A stretch of 64,000 nt of DNA from Halichoerus grypus (GCF_964656455.1 NC_135720.1:51238598-51302597), one strand, 5' to 3'; shown: positions 12,700 to 49,752, counted from the first letter of the stretch. Program-made: numbers and translations. Notes: a model not told the origin generated them from the sequence alone.

Positions 12700-13200
12700 T
12701 CCTGTCTGATAATGTTTTTGTTTACCTAGGGGCCTCAGGCCCTGCCAGATAGTCTATGCTAACAATGTGACTTATGATCCACCATGGCCTTGGGCCATAC
12801 AGTATCAGCTTGACCGGTAGAGGGGCTGGAGACTGAAGGTCAGCCATATGGGCAGTAAGCCATGCTTGTGTGATCGGTCCACAGGGAAGAACCTGGACAC
12901 CGAAGCTCAGAGGAGCTTCCCTGCTTGGCAATACTGCAAGCGTATCATCACACATAATTGCCAGAATTAAGTGCTGTCTGCATGACTTCACTGGAAGAGA
13001 ACAACTGGAAGCTCATGCCTGGTGTTTCCTGGACTTGGCCTTATGTCCCTTTTTCAGTTGCTTATTTAAGTCTGTAACCTTTTGCTATAATAAACCATAA
13101 CTGTGAGTATTACAGCTTTTCTAAGTTCTGTGTGTCATTTTAGTGAATCACTGAACACAAAGGTGATCTTGGGGAATCCCTGCAAACACACTTTAAAACC
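12700..13200 (+). mobile_element. Solo ERVL-type LTR (MLT2/LTR16-like)
   Basis: The 3' part reads GCTATAATAAACCATAACTG, then GAGTATTACAGC, AGTTCTGTGTGTCATTTTAG, and TGAATCACTGAAC with GGTGATCTTGGGGAATCCC. This order is typical of mammalian class III (ERVL) LTRs, with AATAAA as the polyadenylation signal. Left boundary uncertain; subfamily not determined. Confidence 0.75.
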
Positions 13201-13222
13201 CTAAGATAAAGTAACATCAGCG

Positions 13223-13600
13223 AACAGTTACCCTGTCTGGTTCCTGCTCCTAAAGTAAATGAAATTTTGAGTCTTTCCTGTAAGTTACTCTCTAATTAAA
13301 ACAACTATATCTCTGATTTTGGAAATATTGATATCTGAAGATATGCGATGACCTTTTTGGATATGGCAATTATATGAAAAAAAGTGCTATTTTCCACCTT
13401 GAAGAGACTAAATGCAAACTTGGTGACCTTGATAAGTTTGTAGGTTGCTTTTTTTCCTTTAAATGTATGTCATATTTTTAATTTGTTAAGGCTGTCTTTC
13501 TAAAGCTTGATTCCCTTGCAGATTTTCTTTGCATAATAAGCTCCTTCTCTTTTCTAAATGCTTTAGTCTCTAAGTGGTTTTAAGTTTTATTTCAGTAGGT
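13223..13600 (+). repeat. LTR-like repeat, copy 2
   Basis: Direct partner of 7453-7830. It contains GCATAATAAGCTCC shortly before TTTCTAAATGCTTTAGTCTC, which could be a polyadenylation signal region. It lies just downstream of a separate ERVL-type LTR. Confidence 0.5.
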
Positions 13601-15647
13601 GGTAGTTTGAATCAATAGCATTTTAGTAGACTGGTTAAGAGAAACTCTACTTTGTGTGGAACATCCATAGGAATGTTAGGAAGTGGCTCTGAGAATTTGA
13701 AATCACAGGCAAATATCCTACCCAAATACCAAAGGCACAGCCCTCCATCTGCTTGAGACCTATGCTGTAAACGAACAAAAAGAAAAGTACCCTATCTGAA
13801 AATGTAGCTTAGGTGCCCAGCATTTAAATCATACCATAAGAGAGAATCAAGGTATATAATAACTGATATAAACTCTTCCAAGTTTATCGAACAGAGAAGT
13901 TATATACATAAAAATCATAGAATAAGTTTTTAAAATACCAGTGACTTTTGAGATTAAAGTAAAAGAAATTTCTGAACTTGAAAATAATTTCTTTTAACTC
14001 TGGTACTGAATTCCCTAGCTTCAAATTTGTAGCTTAGTTTATTTTTGGGAAAGCAAAAGATAATAATGCTCTTATGTTGTGTTCAAGCATTTAATAGTTA
14101 AGATATTAATAGCACTATTCTCTCATATCATTACATATTTTAGATTTGGCTATTTATGAAAAGATATTTTTAAAGTATTAAACATATTTTTTTCTTTTGC
14201 TAGAAATTATAAACTATAAAACCATAAATAATCCATGGAATCCTCAGGAGTGTTTTTCAATTTAATTTTAAATGGGCTTCCTGTGTACCAATATGATTTA
14301 TGTTTTAAATAACACATTTGTAAAGTTAAAAGGACCTACAGTGAAGAGAAGTGAAATACTTTCCAGTTCAGCAAGAAGATTCCGGACAACTGCCCTGTAA
14401 ACATCAATCTTTTATTTCAGACAAGAAATGATTCACATTCTGTACTAGGTCAGTAATAGATTTTTCTAAGAAATACCATCCAAGTCAATGTACATTTAAC
14501 TTTAAAGAAAACTAACCAAAAAATGCCTTCCAAAGTTTTTGTGAAGTTATCCTAAAATTTACTTAATCAGGCTAAGTAAAATTAGGTCAAAAGTATATTA
14601 TTTTAGCTATGACTAGAAGGTCTGGTCACATCCTCCTTTCATAAAGACTAAGATCTCTTTATTTAAGCAACTTTAATAATTTATAGTGAATAAACTTTTA
14701 CAAGTGGGTAGAATCCCATTATAATGAACATGATTCCAATGTTTACTTCCCTATGGCACTTCTTCCTATGTTCTGACCATAATTCAGAGCTGATATGGCT
14801 ACAAAGAAATACACTGAGGAGGATATCAAAAGTCACAGAAATGTAGCCCCTTAGTAGTACTTTATTTAATGAAGCTACTTTTCAGGTAAGGTATTTATTA
14901 TATATTCCACCTACTCACTCATTTAAAAATATTCTATTAGGTATAGGGCTCATGATTTTAAAAAGTGCCACATTGGTAATGTATCAGATTTTTAATTTTT
15001 TGTATGTATTGAATGTTGATGCTCGGGTTTGTCAATGATAAATCTTTGCTCATTTCAGATTCAAGACATGCATACAGTTTTTTTCTTGCAAATCTCCTCT
15101 CTTTATGAATTTTAAAACTGTCGTAAGCGCCTGCAGAACAAATTTGTTTCCTAACCATAAGGCCCATACTTGGTTAGATTCCATGCAGCGGCAGTGACTA
15201 GATAGCAACAATGGATGAGGAATAATGAGGTCATTTGTTAAGGGATTCATGTTGAATACATTTATTTGTGCCCACATGAGAAAAGTGACATTTCTCTAAT
15301 ATAGGTTGGTTAGTGTTTGGAAAGAGTATTCTATAGACAAGGAAATCTAATGGTATTAAAATGGGACTTCTACCTGTAAAATATATAAAACAGATTTGTA
15401 ATAGTATTACTGGGATAAAGAGTAGATTGTCACAAGCCATATAGGAGATTTGGGAGTATTCCTATTTTAAACTGGCTTTCTTTCCTCCACATCTTTCAAA
15501 TTCATTCCCTTTAAACATTTATTATGAGCCAACTTTTTCTTCCTTCAATAACATTTAGGACTACATTTTAAATTATAATCCAGTATTCACAGAGTTTCAC
15601 AAAAACACTGACTACCTTCTCTGTGTGATGCACCCTGATATTTTCAA
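13601..15647. other. No gene or clear repeat seen
   Basis: AT-rich single-copy-looking DNA. Overlapping short minus-strand frames at 14958-15440 show no splice or family signature and are treated as chance. Confidence 0.45.
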
Positions 15648-15660
15648 TGCTATTCTAGTA

Positions 15661-15857
15661 TTTTTTTTTAAAGATCTTATTTATTTATTTGACAGAGAGA
15701 GACACAGTAAGAGAGGGAACACAAGCAGGGGGAGTGGAAGAGGGAGAATCAGGTCTCCCGCTGAGCAGGGAGCCTGATGCAGGGCTAGATCCCAGGACCC
15801 TGGGATCATGACCTGAGCCGAAGGCAGATGCCTAATGACTGAGCCACCCAGGTGCCC
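15661..15857 (-). mobile_element. CAN-SINE, minus orientation, with TSD
   Basis: Flanked by TGCTATTCTA at 15648-15657 and 15858-15867. The body carries TTGACAGAGAGAGACACAG and CCACCCAGGTGCCC. Confidence 0.95.
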
Positions 15858-15867
15858 TGCTATTCTA

Positions 15868-16924
15868 ATTATTTTAAAAATGTTCATAGTGACCCACTAA
15901 ATGTATTTCACAATCCATTAATAGGATATGACCTGCAGTTTGAAAAACACTGACTTAGTCCAACCAATGAGGAAGCTGAAGTGTGAGGAAATTGAATGGC
16001 TTAAATTCATAAGAAAAGTGAGTTGTGATCATTTGCATAATTCTGTACAGGTCAATAATTGGTCTCTAGAATACAACTTTTCTGTAAAAGTACTATTTTT
16101 CTGTTTTAGTCTAAGTCATTATTGCTTGATTTTTTTACCCTCCTCGTTCTCTACTCCCTTCCCATTTTACTTAGGCATTTCATACCCATTTTTTCTATTC
16201 ATGCCTTGATACATGGTTATATGGACACTTGTTTGAAATTTATGCTAAGTGAACTGGTATCTTCAATCAACAAGACTTATGAATCCTAGACCAATACTGC
16301 CACCAGGTGAAAAAGCAAATGAAAGCTACATATATCAAGAAAGAGAATGAAGAAATACAAATAGGTCAACTTTATCTATCAACAGATGAAGAACAAAAAT
16401 TTAGTGGACAAATATTTAAGCATCTTCTCTGGGATGGTCATTATACCTCTATGTCACCTACTGTTTTCTTCCTTCTGTTATATTTTTGTCCCCTCTCATC
16501 AGACTATAAGCAACTTGAAGAGAGAATCCACGCATACTTTGGCTTTGAATCTCCCATAGCATCTAGCACAGTATCTTAGAGATAACAAATACTTGATTAG
16601 AGATCAAGAAATACTTGCTGACTGAACAAGTCCCAACATACCATATACAAATAAAGAACTACCTTGGCTCTCTAACCTCTTCCTCTTCGCATCATAAAAT
16701 CAAAGCAAGCATCATTCTGAGTGCCTTTTATCTTTACCCCCAAACAAACAAACAATAAAATACGGGCATATTTTAACCAGGGATTATGTAAAATTTGGTC
16801 ACATACCCTTGAAAGATGAAACAGCTGCACAACTGAACTGGTGCCTAAAACAGCAGTGCGTGAGCCAATATGCTTACTCAGATGAGACCACCAAAGAAGG
16901 TAAACATAACTTCATGACACTAAT
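15868..16924. other. No gene seen
   Basis: AT-rich DNA. About 16480-16640 (CATCAGACTATAAGCAACTT, then GAATCTCCCATAGC and ACAGTATCTTAGAGATAACA) resembles an old interspersed repeat of L2/MIR age, but I cannot name it. Confidence 0.4.
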
Positions 16925-17260
16925 TATCAAATATTTATTGAGAGGGCTACTACTTATGGGCTAGGTATTGTGCTGGGTGCTGGCTACAGTGGTGAGCAAG
17001 AAAGGATCTTGCCCTTAGGGAGCTTTCAGTCTATAGGAAAGACAAACAAGCGATAACAAGAAAGTGTACTAAGTGCAAAGATAGGAGAAATACCTAGAAG
17101 TGGCAGTGAAGCCAGATTTGGGAGAAGAGGGAGGGGTATGAAGGGGAGACTTACAGAGGGCTTCCTAGAGGAAGCACTACATTGAGACCTGAAGAATGAG
17201 GGAAAGATGGATAAGCAATATCTATGGAGGAAAAACCTGGGCCGAGAGTATAATGGATAA
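16925..17260 (+). repeat. Ancient mammalian interspersed repeat
   Basis: ATTTATTGAGAGGGCTACTA, GTATTGTGCTGGGTGCTGGC, TGGTGAGCAAGAAAGGATCT and GGAGCTTTCAGTCTA, then GGGCTTCCTAGAGGAAGCAC, form an order found in many old mammalian repeats. The exact family (L2-age) is not assigned. Confidence 0.6.
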
Positions 17261-19285
17261 CTTCACTCTTATTTTAAAAGATAATCAGATGGAAAGCTGA
17301 TTATTTCACAGAACTTTTTATCTTTTTTTGGACAGATACTTCTTAATTCCTAACATCCCTCCTCTAACCACAACTGGATCCAGTCTCCCAACATTGTAGA
17401 CTGCTAAACTGGTCATTAACATTGTAGACTGCTGAACTGAGATTGTCAAAAAACTGCCTCAGAGCATAAAGTAACAAGAGATCAATTTGCTTCTCTGTTA
17501 TTTTCTGCTGAAACTGTTAATGCACATAGGCACCCAATGGACCATGCATATATAATAAAAAATAAATTTCTTTGGGGGGTGCTAATTTATAATTCTAATA
17601 ATTGCCTATGGCATCTAGTAGGATCTTGTACCAAATGAGAATTCAATGACTCTATATCAATAAGGAGAACACTCCCAAAAATCCCACCAGGAAAAAAAAA
17701 TCCACCTTATTCTTTAAATGACTAATTCACAACTACAATAAACACAAATTCTGCCCTAGACAAGATTTTAAAACTTTAAACTTTACAATTTTGTTATGCC
17801 TAATTCTCCTTATATAACAAAGTATAAAAAAGGAATTAAAAGAGGAAATTTACATGAAAATAAGCTTATAGATTATGAAGAAAAAGGCTGAGGCGTTGGC
17901 AAGGTCTATTTAATTACCAAGAAATAAATTTAGTTTTACATCGATGACAGTCAATATTATTTTTATTTATCCTTATTTCATTTTAATCAAAAGGTGCCAT
18001 GGCACCCATATTGAGTTTCCCCTCCCCCCTCCCACAGATGCTATTATGCCATAGAGAGGTTTGTCTTGTTATACATCTGGGAGTCAGCTTGTACTTATCT
18101 AAACTTCATATACAATTAAATGTTCTCAGTACATACAGCTTTAGTTACAGCTGAACAGATTTCCAGGAAACCCCATTAGGTGTTTCACTATTTACTCTAC
18201 ACCAACAACGGCAGCTGGTACATTTTTGGCCATAGTGAGCACTGCTTTCAATATGCGTAACCAACCAGACTTTTCCCCTTAGTTTCTCACCACACTGCAA
18301 GTCAAATTTTAATTTAATTTTTTTGATGTCTTATCACAGATTAAGACTACTCCTTCAGAGTTAAAATTGTATTTTTAAAGGAGAAAGGCTATCTAAAAAT
18401 CTCAAAAACCTTTAAGTACACCATCACCATTCACTGAGCTCACTATTTTAAGTATCTCCTTTAATCTTATACTGCAGAAAACTGAACATTTCCCTCCAAC
18501 CCTCCTATCTTCGGCTATCACCTAATAAGAATGGCTAGGTTGCCAATGACCCACACAGGTATGGTTAATTCAAGATTCCAACTGCAATTTCCAAAATTAG
18601 AGTACTCACAATACCTGCTGTTTTAAACACTCAAACTTTCTAGTTTCACAGTTAAATCAAAGTTGAGACCGGTCTTGGCTAGAAAGTTCCAATTTCATTT
18701 TTTCAATTTCTGATTAAATAAAAAACAAACAAACCTGTTTTTCACTGGAGTGAACAAGTCAATGACATCCTACCGAGTTTCTGCTAGGCAGAGCACAGCT
18801 GCGGGGTTGCTACAGCAACTCGTGTACACTGACCACAGATTGCCCCTGTCCAGGAAGGAAATCATTTGCTCCACCCCCTGAGGAGTCAAAGGCTCTGGCA
18901 AGCAGCAGTCTGTGAGCAGCACACGTTTTTAGTTCAGTAGCTGTGATGGAGTAACAAGAGACAATTCTTTAGTGTCTCTCCATACTAACTGTTACCCAAC
19001 AACCAAAACTGACTCTAAACCAAGTTGCTGTGTGTGACTGTGTATTTCTGCACCATGGTAAGACCATACTCTTTCCCCCGCCTCATGAGAAACCTGAACT
19101 AGGGAATAAGCCAAAACAATTTCCTCCCAGACACACAGGCAAAAAACAAAAAACAAAACAACAACCCAAAAAACCAAACCCAAGTAATTAGAATATTCCC
19201 ATTTTTACGAAGAATACATTTCAGTTCTTGCTTTCAGGCTTTAACCCATGCAAACTCAGGTTGACAACTTTTGGTGGGGGAAGGC
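17261..19285. other. Single-copy-looking DNA, possible distal 3' UTR of CEP57L1
   Basis: Mostly unique sequence. It holds minus-strand AATAAA at 17967-17962 and a perfect 14-bp palindrome GGTGCCATGGCACC at 17993-18006. A slightly GC-richer patch lies at 18775-18930. No coding signal was found on either strand. Confidence 0.4.
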
Positions 19286-19290
19286 AGTCA

Positions 19291-19530
19291 GATTTAACAT
19301 TTATTGAGTTTTTACTCAATGCCAACCCTTCTGCTGGGTGCTTTGACGTGTTATTTCATTTACTCCTCACAACAACGCTTTGAGGTAGGTAACAATATAA
19401 TCCCTACTTAACAAATAAGAAATGGAGGCTCCGAAGTTATTTGATTGTCCAAGCTACTAAAGGGTGGAGTCACAATTTGAACCCAAGTCTCCTAATTCTG
19501 AAGTCTTATGGTTTTTCTCCTATACTACTC
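19291..19530 (-). mobile_element. MIR element, minus orientation
   Basis: The plus strand reads AACATTTATTGAGTTTTTAC, CTGCTGGGTGCTTTGACGTG, ATTTACTCCTCACAACAACG, TTTGAGGTAGGTAACAATAT, AATGGAGGCTCCGAAG and GAACCCAAGTCTCC. This is the complement of a near full-length MIR in correct order. Confidence 0.9.
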
Positions 19531-21134
19531 CGATCTTCCAAGAAAATTCTCAATTCTTAACTGAAATATTCACTTTCCTAAAATGACTTTTTGTTTTAGC
19601 AATACATTTTTGCAGGTAATGACTTCACTACTGATAAACTAAATATAGTCAGCCACCTTCCTAAATGCATAGAAAACAAAGGCCCAAAAGGATATCAGGC
19701 TGCAATATGGTCCTGGTGAGTTTTTTGCTAAGTTTAAACTACAGCACTCACATTCTTGAGGAGGAAAGGCAAAGTTGAAAAGTAGGTAAGGTGATGAAAA
19801 TGAATTTAGATGAAGCGCTCTGTGCAACATCTCTGGGGCTGAAGAAGCTGTAGAAGGAGAGGGAATAAGAGTGGGTGAAGGACACAAGCAGTACTTAAAC
19901 CAGAGAGAATCTTTCATCTCTATCGTAAGTTACTTTCAAGGATAATTCCAAGTATCCATCTGCCCATTTTCAGTCATTTCCCTACTTCAGGTTTGGAAAG
20001 GTCCTCTAACATAACATCTCTTCTCTCAGTGAGAATGAATCACAGTTTTCTTCTTCCCTCACCAGAAGTTCCACAATTACCGTACCTTTCTCCTACATAC
20101 TGTTGGGGATTTTCCTAGGAGGATTGTCTTTAACATAATTGCTTTTCCTAGCTCCACCAGATCTTGCCCTGAAAATTCCTTCATACCTGTAGCTTGATTA
20201 CTCCCCCAGCTGTAGATAAATATACTTCCAACTCTGTCCCTTTGGAATCACCATCTCTTAAACTGCTACCCTAGCTTCTGAGTTCCTCCCTTCTACTATG
20301 CCTTTTCTGTCAGTCTTCTATTTCTACTTCAGTTGAGGACTTCAATTCTCTAGTTGCCCCAAAGGATTTCAGTGAAAAACCAAAAAAGTTCAAAAGAGTC
20401 ATACCAGTTTCCATAGGTTTCTTAAAAGATAGGTCAACAAGTGTAAATTTATTATAAAGTATACATAAACAAAGAAATTGCTTATGATGTCACTGATTTA
20501 AAAATATTTTAAAAAGTATCATATTCCTCTGAATTTTTACGGGATAGGTAATAATAAGATGTCCAATTTATTTTTCCTATACTTTGCTATAAAAGTGGGT
20601 ACTGGATATTCACATTCTCAATTTATACTGATGAATATATATATAATGCAAAGACTAAAACTCATCAAAAGTTTTAGTTATAAAGGAATAAGATAAGTCA
20701 CTCATGTTAAAAAGCAGCCCTGGATTTGTAAAAGAGAACAGGAATTGCAGAAAAAGGCTTCTGTACTTGAGTTACTGTCATCTAAAAATTAAGTAACTAC
20801 GAGTTCCTATTTGAAATTGTCACATAAAAACTCGGGCTAAAGGCCTCTTTACAGAGCTCTTAAATTTCCAAAAAAGAAAAACATTTCATAGCTCCAAAAT
20901 AAGATAGGGAGGAAGCACCATGAAAGGTAAAAGACTTTTCATTACTGTGTTCATTTTACATTGGTTCTTAAGGTTACAAGCCTACTAAATGAAAAAGTGG
21001 AATGGTACTTGCATCTCAAAATTTAACTCAATTTTAAATATCACCAATCCACTATAATTTCTTAGACTTAGCTTAAGAGATCTGCAAAGTGAACAATGTG
21101 TCTAAAACATGAACATATTAGGTATTTCAGTCAG
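19531..21134. other. Single-copy-looking DNA downstream of CEP57L1
   Basis: No repeat or gene recognised. A minus-strand AATAAA lies at 20453-20448. The region could be extended 3' UTR or intergenic DNA. Confidence 0.4.
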
Positions 21135-21327
21135 TAAGAGAGAAAATGCAGTCATTTATTTTGACTCTTAGGAGGTCATTAGGCATTAATTTAATAATAC
21201 TACAACTTGACACTTTATAGGGACTAGAAACATAATTCAGAATTTCATAAAGGTATATTAAAACCACTTTAGACAATTCAAGATCTCACTGACAGAGTTC
21301 ATTTAAGGTGACAGTTTTACTATTGTG
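21135..21327 (-). other. CEP57L1: CEP57L1 3' UTR to the first polyadenylation signal (candidate)
   Basis: The first canonical AATAAA on the minus strand after the stop codon is at 21160-21155, about 170 nt downstream, in the context GTCAAAATAAATGAC. A short 3' UTR could therefore end near 21135. Further minus-strand AATAAA hexamers occur at about 20453-20448 and 17967-17962, so the real 3' end may lie further on. Which is used cannot be told from sequence alone. Confidence 0.4.
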
Positions 21328-45883
<24,556 letters not shown>

Positions 45884-46327
45884 TATCTGTAGAGAATAAA
45901 GGAATAATATAGTATAGCATCATTCTTTCCTATTTAAATGACAAAAATATTAGGTGAAACTTAACATAAATACATAATCATATACTGTGGAGTTGTTTCT
46001 TTATAAAGTTAATTATCACAAGTTCAACTATAATAAGCTCATCAATACAAGAAAGAAACATGACTATTTACTGTATAAATAGTATGGACAATTCTGCCTG
46101 ATTTTCAGTGAGCAAATGCCCTGGAGTGAGCATTAATTATATGGGTGGTGTGAATTTACTGGTTTCTCAGCTGATCATAAGTTCATATACCTCTCATCAA
46201 CTGAGCACTTCTCTACAAACAGTGTGACTCTAGGATTCTTAGGGAAAGTACATATTCTAAAAGACAACATAGCTTTGAAACACAAGCCACCCATATAATC
46301 CAATCCTCAAAGACTGTTGAATTCCAA

Positions 46328-46590
46328 TGTACTGGCTTCCTAAGGGATTTTCAAGGGTAATTTTGGATATATCAATCTCTGAATCTAATCATCGGATATG
46401 ACACAACTCCATTTAATGTGCCAATATTTTTTTTTTTAAGTAGGCTCTACACCCAGCATGGAGCCCAATGTGGGGCTTGAACTCAGATGGTGAAATCAAG
46501 ACCTGAGCCGAGATCAAGAGTTGGACACTTAACTAACCCAAGCAGCACCCCAATGCACCCAGCATTCTAATCATAGTTTAGAATGGTTCT
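46328..46590 (+). repeat. Diverged direct repeat, copy 2 (upstream of coding exon 1), split by a SINE
   Basis: Partner of 45296-45440. A short SINE (46427-46552) interrupts it before CATTCTAATCATAGTTTAGA. The two copies bracket the start-codon exon. Confidence 0.75.
46427..46552 (-). mobile_element. Short CAN-SINE variant, minus orientation
   Basis: T12 tail complement, AAGTAGGCTCTACACCCAGC, CATGGAGCCCAATGTGGGGC, and an AGCAGCACCCC end. Confidence 0.88.
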
Positions 46591-46752
46591 CAATCTGAAG
46601 AACCTAAAATAGCTTTGTCATTCTGGGAGGTTATACTTAATTTTAATGTTTTATTTTTTAGGAGAGCCCTTTTAACCATTTTAGCAGATAATTTTTTGGT
46701 CTAATTTTCCCCAAATCATTTATTTTCCTTTCTGTAATTTACTTTAGAAAAG

Positions 46753-46973
46753 GGGTGCCTGGGTGGTTCAGTCAGTTAAGCGTCCCACTCTTGATTTCAG
46801 CTCAAATCGTGATCTCAGGGTCATGAGATAGAGCGCTTCACTGGGCTCTGTGCTCAGCAGGAAGCCTGCTTGAGATTCTTTCCCTCTCCTTCCCCTTCTC
46901 TCCCTCCCCAAGCTCACACACACACACACACACACACTCTCTCTAAAATAAATAAATAAATCTTTAATAAAAT
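46753..46973 (+). mobile_element. CAN-SINE, plus orientation, with (CA)n
   Basis: GGGGTGCCTGGGTGGTTCAG head, an internal (CA)12 stretch at about 46915-46937, tail AAATAAATAAATAAATC. Confidence 0.94.
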
Positions 46974-48774
46974 AAATAAAAGTTAAATAGCCTAGGAAGC
47001 TTTCTAGAATATTTGATGTTCTTTGCTCTTGAGAAGCAATCATTTTTTTTGCTATTGTTATTAGTATCAGCTACCATTTACTAACCATGTCTCCATCCCT
47101 CCGGGTTGTTGCTGCTCAGATACTGTCTGCTCCCCATGGGAGATTGCATCTATCTAAGTTGCTGTTCCCTCAAAAAACAAGAGAGCAAAGTTAGTCACAG
47201 CTGGCTCACAATGAAGTAGAGGTAAGATCCCAAAGTACAGAAGTTCTGAACGTGATTGTACATCTTCAGAGAGAGGTATGTGGCTGAAACTATCCCAAGA
47301 ACCTCGGAATTACTCAAGATAGCTCAGTTTTAGGCTCCTGGTGAGTTTCTCCAATAATAAGAAGAGTGAAATCTTGCCATTAGTCATTATACCCTGAGGT
47401 CCTTGGGAGGACTCTGCTTCCTCTTTACCAAATATAGTATTTATTTTACAAACTGGATTTTGTGCCAGTTAAAAAACAAATTCAAATTTGAGGTTTTTAA
47501 TGTAAATGAAATGACTACTTAGAAGATGCCAATAAGTTAAAAATTAGACTAAAGTTTATTTAAATTAAATGTGTAAACACATCTTAAAGTGGGGATAAGC
47601 AGAATAACAACCCACTGGTAGGTGAAGAAAAAGAAAGGAAACAGTACAGAAATGAGAGAAGACACGCTAGGATGCTCAGTGGATGGCATTGTAATAGAGG
47701 TCCCAGCTTAATCCTTACAATCTAGTCCTATGTTACAAACAAGTGCATAAACCCAGTAGAAGTTTATATACATAAAGAACTGTGGCATTCTAGGAGAAAA
47801 ACTCACTCTGAAGGAAGATGAAAGAAGTACAGAAAGCTGATGCAAAGTCAAAGCCTTACTTGATGGAGGAAAGGAGGAGTAATTTTGAGTAAAGTACAGT
47901 CATGGTCATTCTAACTCATCTCTGACCCAGTCCCATGGACTCACACATGGGTGTTGGGAAGGGAGAGGACTGTAAGTAAAAACTGAGAAATATTTCACCA
48001 ATATCTCTATAAAAGATTGGGGCATTAGCTGTCCTGCCTTGTGTGGAATGTTATATTCCAATGAAGAGGAAAGTTGCTAGAGATCACTAACACAGTTTTG
48101 ACATTTTGAGGGCTCTGGTGCATTGTTAGTACTGTTCAGCAAGAGAGAGAGCAGCTGGAAGGGACATATTCATGGGCATGTATGACAGAACTTTCTAGAG
48201 AAAAAATTTCTGAAAGTAGAGAGGTGCCTAAGCCCCAACCTCCAAGGATTTTGACATATCTGGTATGGAGCCTAGCTGTAGGTCATTGAAAAGACCTCAA
48301 AAATTCCTGTGGAGCATTTCAGAGGATTTGCAAGGGGGGCAAAAGGCTGTGAAATGTAGGCCTTATTTGCATCAATAGCCTAGTAAAGCTTAGGGAAACT
48401 TAAGTTATAACTAGAACCATTACTGACAGCTTGTAAACAACCAGGAAAATGATCCATTTTCTCTATGGTATATAAAATTAAAATAGCTTTGTGGGCTGCA
48501 ACTAAGGAGCCACTGCATAAAGAAATACCCTCCCCCCAAAAAACTGTGCTAGACACAAATACTGTACTGCAAAGCCTTTTTACTTGTTCTTGAGGAAAAC
48601 AATTGTTCCAAAATGGTCCTTTTTAACAACCAGTGTGTCTATTCCTGCTAGTGGCTGACTGTGCCATCATCTCTGCATAATCCCAGAGTACTATTAGGGA
48701 GACAGCATTAGGAGACAGTCAGAGATACTACAATGGGTTCTAGGAATGGGGTACTCTCTGTTTCCTAAACTGCT
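46974..48774. other. Upstream DNA (probably a 5' noncoding intron of CEP57L1); no gene seen
   Basis: Mostly unique-looking sequence. No CpG island, and no open frame with family similarity. A 5' noncoding exon of CEP57L1 could lie here but cannot be identified without a transcript. Confidence 0.4.
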
Positions 48775-48925
48775 CTGTTATCATTATTATTATAATTCTC
48801 ATTTTGTAAATGAAGAAATAGAGGGAGAGGTTACTGAAGGTCATACAACTTGCAAGTGGTGGAGCGAGGAATTAAACCTAGCCAGTTCAATTCCAAAGCC
48901 TGGGTTCTTAATCACTATATTTAAC
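48775..48925 (-). mobile_element. MIR fragment, minus orientation
   Basis: TCTCATTTTGTAAATGAAGA, GGTCATACAACTTGCAAGTG, GAATTAAACCTAG and GGTTCTTAATCACTATA follow the complement of the MIR body in order. Confidence 0.85.
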
Positions 48926-48954
48926 AGCCCATAGTTTGGGGACATTTGCAGTTA

Positions 48955-49540
48955 GCCAGGTGTGAGATTATGCTGCATTTGGATTAGGGTGGTGACAGTG
49001 GAGATGAAGAGAGTGTATAGAAGCAAGATGTATCTTGAAGACAGAAGTGACAAACTGGATTAAGAGGAGAAGAAAAGGGAGAAATTGAGTTTTCTAGCTT
49101 AAATAACTGGGTAGCCATTTATTAAAAAAATGAAGACCATGGCTAATACTCATATAGTACTGATATGTGTCAAAACCAGTCTAAGTGTGAGACATCCAAG
49201 TTAAGATATGAAACACGTAGTTTGATAGAAGAGTCTAAAGCTTGGAGAAGTCTAGTATAGAAATACAAAGAATGGCATTGTCAGCATATGGATGGTATAT
49301 AAAACCATAGAGAATAGTATAGGTCTAGTATAGAAATACAAAGAATGGCATTGTCAGCATATGGATGGTATATAAAGCCATAGAGAATAGAAGTCACTTG
49401 AAAGGAAGAGTATAAATAGAAAAGATTTCAGATAAGGAAGGAAAACAAGAGAAAGAGAAACCTATGACGGAAAAGAACCAGAAAAGTATGATGTCAGAAA
49501 TAAAGAGAGGAGACTGTTTCAAGGAGGGAGTAGTTTAGAT
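48955..49540 (+). repeat. Ancient mammalian interspersed repeat, with internal 73-bp tandem duplication
   Basis: GGTGGTGACAGTGGAGATGA, GAGACATCCAAGTTAAGATA, CATTGTCAGCATATGGATGG, GTATATAAAGCCATAG and GACTGTTTCAAGGAGGGAG occur in the order of a widespread old mammalian repeat, also recognised at 57180-57880. I cannot name the family with certainty. Confidence 0.6.
49251..49391. repeat. 73-bp tandem duplication
   Basis: TCTAGTATAGAAATACAAAG starts at 49251 and again at 49324. The copies match except AAAACC/AAAGCC within about 68 bp. Confidence 0.95.
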
Positions 49541-49560
49541 TAAAAAAAAAAAGTCAACTG

Positions 49561-49752
49561 GGGGCACCTGGGTGGCTCAGTCGTTAAGCATCTGCCTTTG
49601 GCTCAGGTCATGATCCCAGGGTCCTGGGATCGAGCCCCACATTGGGCTCCCTGCTCAGCGGGGAGCCTGCTTCTCCCTCTCCCGCTCCCCCTGCTTGTGT
49701 TCCCTCTCTCGCTGTGTCTCTCCCTGTCAAATAAATAAATAAAATCTTAAAA
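49561..49752 (+). mobile_element. CAN-SINE, plus orientation, with TSD
   Basis: AAAAAAGTCAACTG precedes it and repeats after the A tail (to about 49767). Nearly consensus body, so young. Confidence 0.95.

Larger units (their letters stand above)
7831..12700. other. Intergenic DNA between the LTR-like repeats; no intact gene
   Basis: AT-rich, with frames shorter than 100 codons. It could be the decayed interior of an endogenous retrovirus given the flanking repeats, but I could not identify gag, protease, polymerase or envelope motifs. It holds two SINEs (8958-9147 and 10431-10634) and a 22-bp tandem duplication at 12301-12344. Confidence 0.4.

Noticed and set aside
17993..18006. 14-bp palindrome as a protein binding site
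   Set aside because: A single palindrome in 64 kb of DNA is weak evidence; no partner sites nearby.
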